Assembly: GCF_964204645.1 (NCBI RefSeq)
Contig: NC_134025.1
Location: forward strand, 31,836,001-31,900,000
Source of the DNA: Tubulanus polymorphus
Lineage: Eukaryota; Nemertea; Palaeonemertea; Tubulaniformes; Tubulanidae
Direction of reading: 5' to 3'
Length of the DNA: 64,000 bases
Part shown: positions 53,251 to 62,200 of the stretch, piece by piece
Layout: the number at the start of each line of letters is the position of its first letter
Position numbering within the stretch: the first letter of the stretch is position 1
The notes under the pieces: model-generated
Seen by the model: only the letters and a program-made list of their open reading frames with translations
What the model was told of the DNA's origin: nothing
Database searches by the model: none
Translations under genes and position numbers: made by a program

Positions 53251-56200
53251 TTAGAGTAGATGGACTGAAAGATACAGATTTTTCTTGCAAAATAGGGTCC
53301 TAAAGATGATGAATTCTATCTTAATTGTTGGGTTATGGTGTACTGAACTGATGTTCAATAGATTGGTTGAAAGATTCAGAATTTTCTGACTACTTATACT
53401 TCTGAAGTTGATTGATTCAATCTGAAAAGATGGGTTAGGGCGTATTGAACTGATTTCAAATAGATAGGTGGAAAGATTAAGAATTTTCTGGCTATTTATG
53501 CTCCTGAAGATGATGGACTCCATCTGAAATGATAGGTTAAGGTAAACTGAACTGATTCCGAGTAGATGGGATGTAAGATACAGATTTTTGTTGCAAATTA
53601 GGGTCCTAAAGATGATGAATTCTATCTTATTTAATGGGTTAGGGTGTAATGAACTGATGTCAAATAGATAGGTTGAAAGAATCAGAATTTTCTGGCTGCT
53701 TTTGGTTCTGAAGATGATGGATTCAATCTGAAAAGATGGGTTTAGGCGAATTGAACTGATTTCAAATAGATAGGTGGAAAGATTCAGAATTTTCTGGCTT
53801 TTTATGCTCCTGAAGATGATGGAATCGATCTGAAACGATAGGTTAAGGTAAACTGAACTGATTTCGAGTAGATGGACTGAAAGATACAGATTTTTCTTGC
53901 AAAATAGGGTCCTAAAGATGATGAATTCTATCTTAATTGATGGGTTAAGGTGTACTGAACTGATTTCAAATAGATAGGTTGAAAGAATCAGAATTTTCTG
54001 GCTGCTTTTGGTTCTGAAGATGATGGATTCAATCTGAAAAGATGTGTTAGGGCGTATTGAACTGATTTCAAATAGATAGGTGGAAAGATTAAGAATTTTC
54101 TGGCTATTTATGCTCCTGAAGATGATGGACTCGATCTGAAATGATAGGTTAAGGTAAACTGAACTGATTTCGAGTAGATGGACTGAAAGATACAGATTTT
54201 TCTTGCAAAATAGGGTCCTAAAGATGATGAGTTCTATCTTAATTGATGGGTTAGGGTGCACTGAACTGATTTCAAATAGAAAGGTGGAAAGATTAGGAAT
54301 TTTCTGGTTATTTATGCTCCTGAAGATGGTGGACTCGATCTGAAATGATAGGTTAAGGTCAACTGAACTGATTACGAGCAGATGGACTGAAAGATACAGA
54401 TTTTTCTTGCAAAATAGAGTCCTAAAGATGACGAATTCTATCTTAATTGATGGGTTAGGGAGAACTGAACTGATTTCAAATAGATAGGTGGAAAGAATCA
54501 GAATTTTCTGGCTTCCTTTGGTTCTGAAGATGATGGACTCAATCTGAAAAGATTGGCTAAGGCGTATTGAACTGATTTCAAATAGATAGGTGGAAAGATT
54601 AAGAATTTTCTGGCTATTTATGCTCCTGAAGATGATGGACTCGATCTGAAATGATAGGTTAAGGTAAACTGAACTGATTTCGAGAAGATTGACTGAAAGA
54701 TACAGATTTTTCTTGCAAAATAGGGTCCTAAAGATGATGAATTCTATCTTAATTGATGGGTTAGGGTGTACTGAACTGATTTCAAATAGATAGGTGGAAA
54801 GACTAAGAATTTTCTGGCTATTTATGCTCCTGAAGATGATGGACTCGATCTTAAATGATAGGTTAAGGTAAACTGAACTGATTTCGAGTAGATGGACTGA
54901 AAGATACAGATTTTTCTTGCAAAATAGGGTCCTAAAGATGATGAATTCTATCTTAATTGTTGGGTTAGGGTGTACTGAACTGATGTTCAATAGATTGGTT
55001 GAAAGATTCAGAATTTTCTGACTACTTATACTTCTGAAGTTGATTGATTCAATCTGAAAAGATGTGTTAAGGCGTATTGAACTGATTTCAAATAGATGGG
55101 TGGAAAGATTAAGAATTTTCTGGCTATTTATGCTCCTGAAGATGATGGACTCCATCTGAAATGATAGGTTAAGGTAAACTGAACTGATTTCGAGTAGATG
55201 GACTGAAAGATACAGATTTTTCTTGCAAAATAGGGTCCTAAAGATGATGAATTCTATCTTAATTAATGGGTTAGGGTGTAATGAACTGATGTCAAATAGA
55301 TAGGTTGAAAGAATCAGAATTTTCTGGCTGCTTTTGGTTCTGAAGATGATGGATTCAATCTGAAAAGATGGGTTTAGGCGAATTGAACTGATTTCAAATA
55401 GATAGGTGGAAAGATTCAGAATTTTCTGGCTATTTATGCTCCTGAAGATGATGGACTCGATCTGAAACGATAGGTTAAGGTAAACTGAACTGATTTCGAG
55501 TAGATGGACTGAAAGATACAGATTTTTCTTGCAAAATAGGGTCCTAAAGATGATGAATTCTATCTTAATATATGGGTTAGGGTGTACTGAACTGATTTCA
55601 AATAGATAGGTTGAAAGAATCAGAATTTTCTGGCTGCTTTTGGTTCTGAAGATGTTGGATTCAATCTGAAAAGATGTGTTAAGGCGTATTGAACTGATTT
55701 CAAATAGATAGGTGGAAAGATTTAGCATTTTCTGGGTACTGATGCTCCTGAAGATGATGGACTCGATCTGAAATGATAGGTTAAGGTAAACTGAACCGAT
55801 TTCGAGTAGATGGACTGAAAGATACATATTTTTCTTGCAAAGTAGGGTCCTAAAGATGATAAGTTCTATCTTAATTGATTGGTTAGGGTGTACTGAACTG
55901 ATTTCAAATAGATAGGTGGAAAGATTAAGAATTTTCTGGCTATTTATGCTCCTGAAGATGATGGACTCGATCTGAAACAATAGGTTAAGGTAAACTGAAC
56001 TGATTTCGTGTAGATTGACTGAAAGATACAGATTTTTCTTGCAAAATAGGGTCCTAAAGATGATGAATTCTATCTTAATTGATGGGTTAGGGTGTACTGA
56101 ACTGATTTCAAATAGATTGGTTGAAAGATTCAGAACTTTCTGACTACTTATACTTCTGAAGTTGATTGATTCAATCTGAAAAGATGGGTTAAGGCGTATT

Positions 56201-59200
56201 GAACTGATTTCAAATAGATAGGTGGAAAGATTAAGAATTTTCTGGCTATTTATGCTCCTGAAGATGATGGACTCCATCTGAAATGATAGGTTAAGGTAAA
56301 CTGAACTGATTCCGAGAAGATGGGATGTAAGATACAGATTTTTGTTGCAAATTAGGGTCCTAAAGATGATGAATTCTATCTTATTTAATGGGTTAGGGTG
56401 TAATGAACTGATGTCAAATAGATAGGTTGAAAGAATCAGAATTTTCTGGCTGCTTTTGGTTCTGAAGATGATGGATTCAATCTGAAAAGATGGGTTTAGG
56501 CGAATTGAACTGATTTCAAATAGGTAGGTGGAAAGATTCAGAATTTTCTGGCTTTTTATGCTCCTGAAGATGATGGAATCGATCTGAAACGATAGGTTAA
56601 GGTAAACTGAACTGATTTCGAGTAGATGGACTGAAAGATACAGATTTTTCTTGCAAAATAGGGTCCTAAAGATGATGAATTCTATCTTAATTGATGGGTT
56701 AGGGTGTACTGAACTGATTTCAAATAGATAGGTGGAAAGAATCAGAATTTTCTGGCTGCTTTTGGTTCTGAAGATGATGGACTCAACCTGAAAAGATGTG
56801 TTAAGGCGTATTGAACTGATTTCAAATAGATAGGTGGAAAGATTCAGAATCTTCTGGGTACTTATGCTCCTGAAGATGATGGACTCGATCTGAAATGATA
56901 GGTTAAGGCAAACTGAACTGATTTCGAGTAGATGGACTGAAAGATACAGATTTTTCTTGCAAAATAGGGTCCTAAAGATGATGAATTCTATCTTAATTGT
57001 TGGGTTAGGGTGTACTGAACTGATGTTCAATAGATTGGTTGAAAGATTCAGAATTTTCTGACTACTTATAGTTCTGAAGTTGATTGATTCAATCTGAAAA
57101 GATGGGTTAAGGCGTATTGAACTGATTTCAAATAGACAGGTGGAAAGATTAAGAATTTTCTGGCTATTTATGCTCCTGAAGATGATGGACTCGATCTGAA
57201 ATGATAGGTTAAGGTAAACTGAACTGATTCCGAGTAGATGGGATGAAAGATACAGATTTTTGTTGCAAAATAGGGTCCTAAAGATGATGAATTCTATCTT
57301 AATTAATGGGTTAGGGTGTAATGAACTGATGTCAAATAGATAGGTTGAAAGAATCAGAATTTTCTGGCTGCTTTTGGTTCTGAAGATGATGGATTCAATC
57401 TGAAAAGATGGGTTTAGGCGAATTGAACTGATTTCAAATAGATAGGTGGAAAGATTCAGAATTTTCTGGCTGCTTTTGGTCCTAAAGATGATGAGTTCTA
57501 TCTTAATTGATTGGTTAGGGTGTACTGACCTGATTTCAAATAGATAGGTGGAAAGATTAAGAATTTTCTGGCTATTTATGCTCCTGAAGATGATGGACTC
57601 GATCTGAAACGTTAGGTTAAGGTAAACTGAACTGATTTCGTGTAGATGGACTGAAAGATACAGATTTTTCTTGCAAAATAGGGTCCTAAAGATGATGAAT
57701 TCTATCTTAATTGATGGGTTAGGGTGTACTGAACTGATTTCAAATAGATAGGTTGAAAGAATCAGAATTTTCTGGCTGCTTTTGGTTCTGAAGATGATGG
57801 ATTCAACCTGAAAAGATGTGTTAAGGCGTATTGAACTGATTTCAAATAGATAGGTGGAAAGATTCAGAATCTTCTGGGTACTTATGCTCCTGAAGATGAT
57901 GGACTCGATCTGAAATGATAGGTTAAGGCAAACTGAACTGATTTCGAGTAGATGGACTGATAGATACAGATTTTTCTTGCAAAATAGGGTCCTAAAGATG
58001 ATGAGTTCTATCTTAATTGATGGGTTAGGGTGTACTGAACTGATTTCAAATAGATAGGTTGAAAGAATCAGAATTTTCTGGCTGCTTTTGGTTCTGAAGA
58101 TGATGGATTCAATTTGAAAAGATGTGTTAAGGCGTATTAAACTGATTTCAAATAGATAGGTGGAAAGATTAAGAATTTTCTGGCTATTTATGCTCCTGAG
58201 GATGATGCACTCGATCTGGAATGATAGGTTAAGGTAGACTGAACTGATTTCGAGTAGATGGACTGAAAGATACAGATTTTTCTTGCAAAATAGGGTCCTA
58301 AAGATGATGAGTTCTATCTTAATTGATGGGTTAGGGTGTACTGAACTGATTTCAAATAGAAAGGTTGAAAGAATCAGAATTTTCTGGCTGCTTTTGGTTC
58401 TGAAGATGATGGATTCAATCTGAAAAGATGTGTTAAGGCGTATTGAACTGATTTCAAATAGATAGGTGGAAAGATTAAGAATTTTCTGGCTATTTATGCT
58501 CCTGAAGATGATGGACTCGATCTGAAATGATAGGTTAAGGTAAACTGAACTGATTTCGAGAAGATGGACTGAAAGATACAGATTTTTCTTGCAAAATAGG
58601 GTCCTAAAGATGATGAGTTCTATCTTAATTGATGGGTTAGGGTGTACTGAACTGATTTCAAATAGATAGGTTGAAAGAATCAGAATTTTCTGGCTGCTTT
58701 TGGTTCTGAAGATGATGGATTCAATCTGAAAAGATGTGTTAAGGCGTATTGAACTGATTTCAAATAGATAGGTGGAAAGATTAAGAATTTTCTGGCTATT
58801 TATGCTCCTGAAGATGATGGACTCGATCTGAAATGATAGGTTAAGGTAAACTGAACTGATTTCGAGAAGATGGACTGAAAGATACAGATTTTTCTTGCAA
58901 AATAGGGTCCTAAAGATGATGAGTTCTATCTTAATTGATGGGTTAGAGTGTACTGAACTGACTTCAAATAGATAGGTGGAAAGATTAAGAATTTTCTGGC
59001 TATTTATGCTCCTGAAGATGATGGACTCGATCTGAAATGATAGGTTAAGGTAAACTGAACTGATTTCGAGAAGATGGACTGAAAGATACAGATTTTTCTT
59101 GCAAAATAGGGTCCTAAAGATGATGAGTTCTATCTTAATTGATGGGTTAGAGTGTACTGAACTGACTTCAAATAGATAGGTGGAAAGATTAAGAATTTTC

Positions 59201-62200
59201 TGGCTATTTATGCTCCTGAAGATGATGGACTCGATCTGAAACGATAGGTTAAGGTAAATTGAACTGATTTCGTGTAGATGGACTGAAAGATACAGATTTT
59301 TCTTGCAAAATAGGGTCCTAAAGATGATGAATTCTATCTTAATTGATGGGTTAGGGTGTACTGAACTGATTTCAAATACATAGGTTGAAAGAATCAGAAT
59401 TTTCTGGCTGCTTTTGGTTCTGAAGATGATGGATTCAATCTGAAAAGATGTGTTAAGGCGTATTGAACTGATTTCAAATAGATAGGTGGAAAGATTCAGA
59501 ATTTTCTGGGTACTTATCCTCCTGAAGATGATGGACTCGATCTGAAATGATAGGGTGAGGTAAACTGAACTGATTTCGAGTAGATGGACTGAAAGATACA
59601 GATTTTTCTTGCAAAATAGGGTCCTGGAGATGATGAATTCTATCTCAATTGATGGGTTAGGATGTACTGAACTGATTTCAAATAGATAGGTTGAAAGAAT
59701 CAGAATTTTCTGGCTGCCTTTGGTTCTGAAGATGATGGACTCAATCTGAAAAGATGGGCTAAGGCGTATTGAACTGATTTCAAATAGATAGGTGGAAAGA
59801 TTAAGAATTTTCTGGCTATTTATGCTCCTGATGATGATGGACTCGATCTGAAATGATAGGTTAAGGTAAACTGAACTGATTTCGAGTAGATGGACTGAAA
59901 GATACAGATTTTTCTTGCAAAAAAGGGTCCTAAAGATGATGAATTCTATCTTAATTGATGGGTTAGGGTGAACTGAACTGATTTCAAATAGATAGGTGGA
60001 AAGAATCAGAATTTTCTGGCTGCCTTTGGTTCTGAAGATGATGGACTCAATCTGAAAAGATGGGCTAAGGCGTATGGAACTGATTTCAAATAGATAGGTG
60101 GAAAGATTAAGAATTTTCTGGCTATTTATGCTCCTGAAGATGATGGACTCGATCTGAAATGATAGGTTAAGGTAAACTGAACTGATTTCGAGTAGATGGA
60201 CTGAAAGATACAGATTTTTCTTGCAAAATAGGGTCCTAAAGTTGATGAATTCTATCTTAATTGTTGGGTTAGGGTGTACTGAACTGATGTTCAATAGATT
60301 GGTTGAAAGATTCAGAATTTTCTGACTACTTATACTTCTGAAGTTGATTGATTCAATCTGAAAAGATGGGTTAAGGCGTATTGAACTGATTTCAAATAGA
60401 TGGGTGGAAAGATTAAGAATTTTCTGGCTATTTATGCTCCTGAAGATGATGGACTCCATCTGAAATGATAGGTTAAGGTAAACTGAACTGATTCCGAGTA
60501 GATGGGATGTAAGATACAGATTTTTGTTGCAAATTAGGGTCCTAAAGATGATGTATTCTATCTTAATTAATGGGTTAGGGTGTAATGAACTGATGTCAAA
60601 TAGATAGGTTGAAAGAATCAGAATTTTCTGGCTGCTTTTGGTTCTGAAGATGATGGATTCAATCTGAAAAGATGGGTTTAGGCGAATTGAACTGATTTCA
60701 AATAGATAGGTGGAAAGATTCAGAATTTTCTGGCTATTTATGCTCCTGAAGATGATGGACTCGATCTGAAACGATAGGTTAAGGTAAACTGAACTGATTT
60801 CGAGTAGATGGACTGAAAGATACAGATTTTTCTTGCAAAATAGGGTCCTAAAGATGATGAATTCTATCTTAATTGATGGGTTAGGGTGTACTGAACTGAT
60901 TTCAAATAGATAGGTTGAAAGAATCAGAATTTTCTGGCTGCTTTTGGTTCTGAAGATGATGGATTCAATCTGAAAAGATGTGTTAAGGCGTATTGAACTG
61001 ATTTCAAATAGATAGGTGGAAAGATTTAGCATTTTCTGGGTACTGATGCTCCTGAAGATGATGGACTCGATCTGAAATGATAGGTTAAGGTAAACTGAAC
61101 TGATTTCGAGTAGATGGACTGAAAGATACATATTTTTCTTGCAAAGTAGGGTCCTAAAGATGATAAGTTCTATCTTAATTGATTGGTTAGGGTGTACTGA
61201 ACTGATTTCAAATAGATAGGTGGAAAGATTAAGAATTTTCTGGCTATTTATGCTCCTGAAGATGATGGACTCGATCTGAAACGATAGGTTAAGGTAAACT
61301 GAACTGATTTCGTGTAGATTGACTGAAAGATACAGATTTTTCTTGCAAAATAGGGTCCTAAAGATGATGAATTCTATCTTAATTGATGGGTTAGGGTGTA
61401 CTGAACTGATTTCAAATAGATAGGTTGAAAGAATCAGAATTTTCTGGCTGCTTTTGGTTCTGAAGATGATGGATTCAACCTGAAAAGATGTGTTAAGGCG
61501 TATTGAACTGATTTCAAATAGATAGGTGGAAAGATTCAGAATCTTCTGGGTACTTATGCTCCTGAAGATGATGGACTCGATCTGAAATGATAGGTTAAGG
61601 CAAACTGAACTGATTTCGAATAGATGGACTGAAAGATACAGATTTTTCTTGCAAAATAGGGTCCTAAAGATGATGAGTTCTATCTTAATTGATGGGTAAG
61701 GGTGTACTGAACTGATTTCAAATAGATAGGTTGAAAGAATCAGAATTTTCTGGCTGCTTTTGGTTCTGAAGATGATGGATTCGATTTGAAAAGATGTGTT
61801 AAGGCGTATTGAACTGATTTCAAATAGATAGGTGGAAAGATTCAGAATTTTCTGGGTACTTATGCTCCTGAAGATGATGGACTCGATCTGAAATGATAGG
61901 TTAAGGTAAACTGAACTGATTTCGAGTAGATGGACTGAAAGATACATATTTTTCTTGCAAAATAGGGTCCTAAAGATGATGAATTCTATCTTAATTGATG
62001 GGTTAGGGTGAACTGAACTGATTTCAAATAGATAGGTTGAAAGAATCAGAATTTTCTGGCTGCCTTTGGTTCTGAAGATGATGGACTCAATCTGAAAAGA
62101 TGGGCTAAGGCGTATGGAACTGATTTCAAATAGATAGGTGGAAAGATTAAGAATTTTCTGGCTATTTATGCTCCTGAAGATGATGGACTCGATCTGAAAT

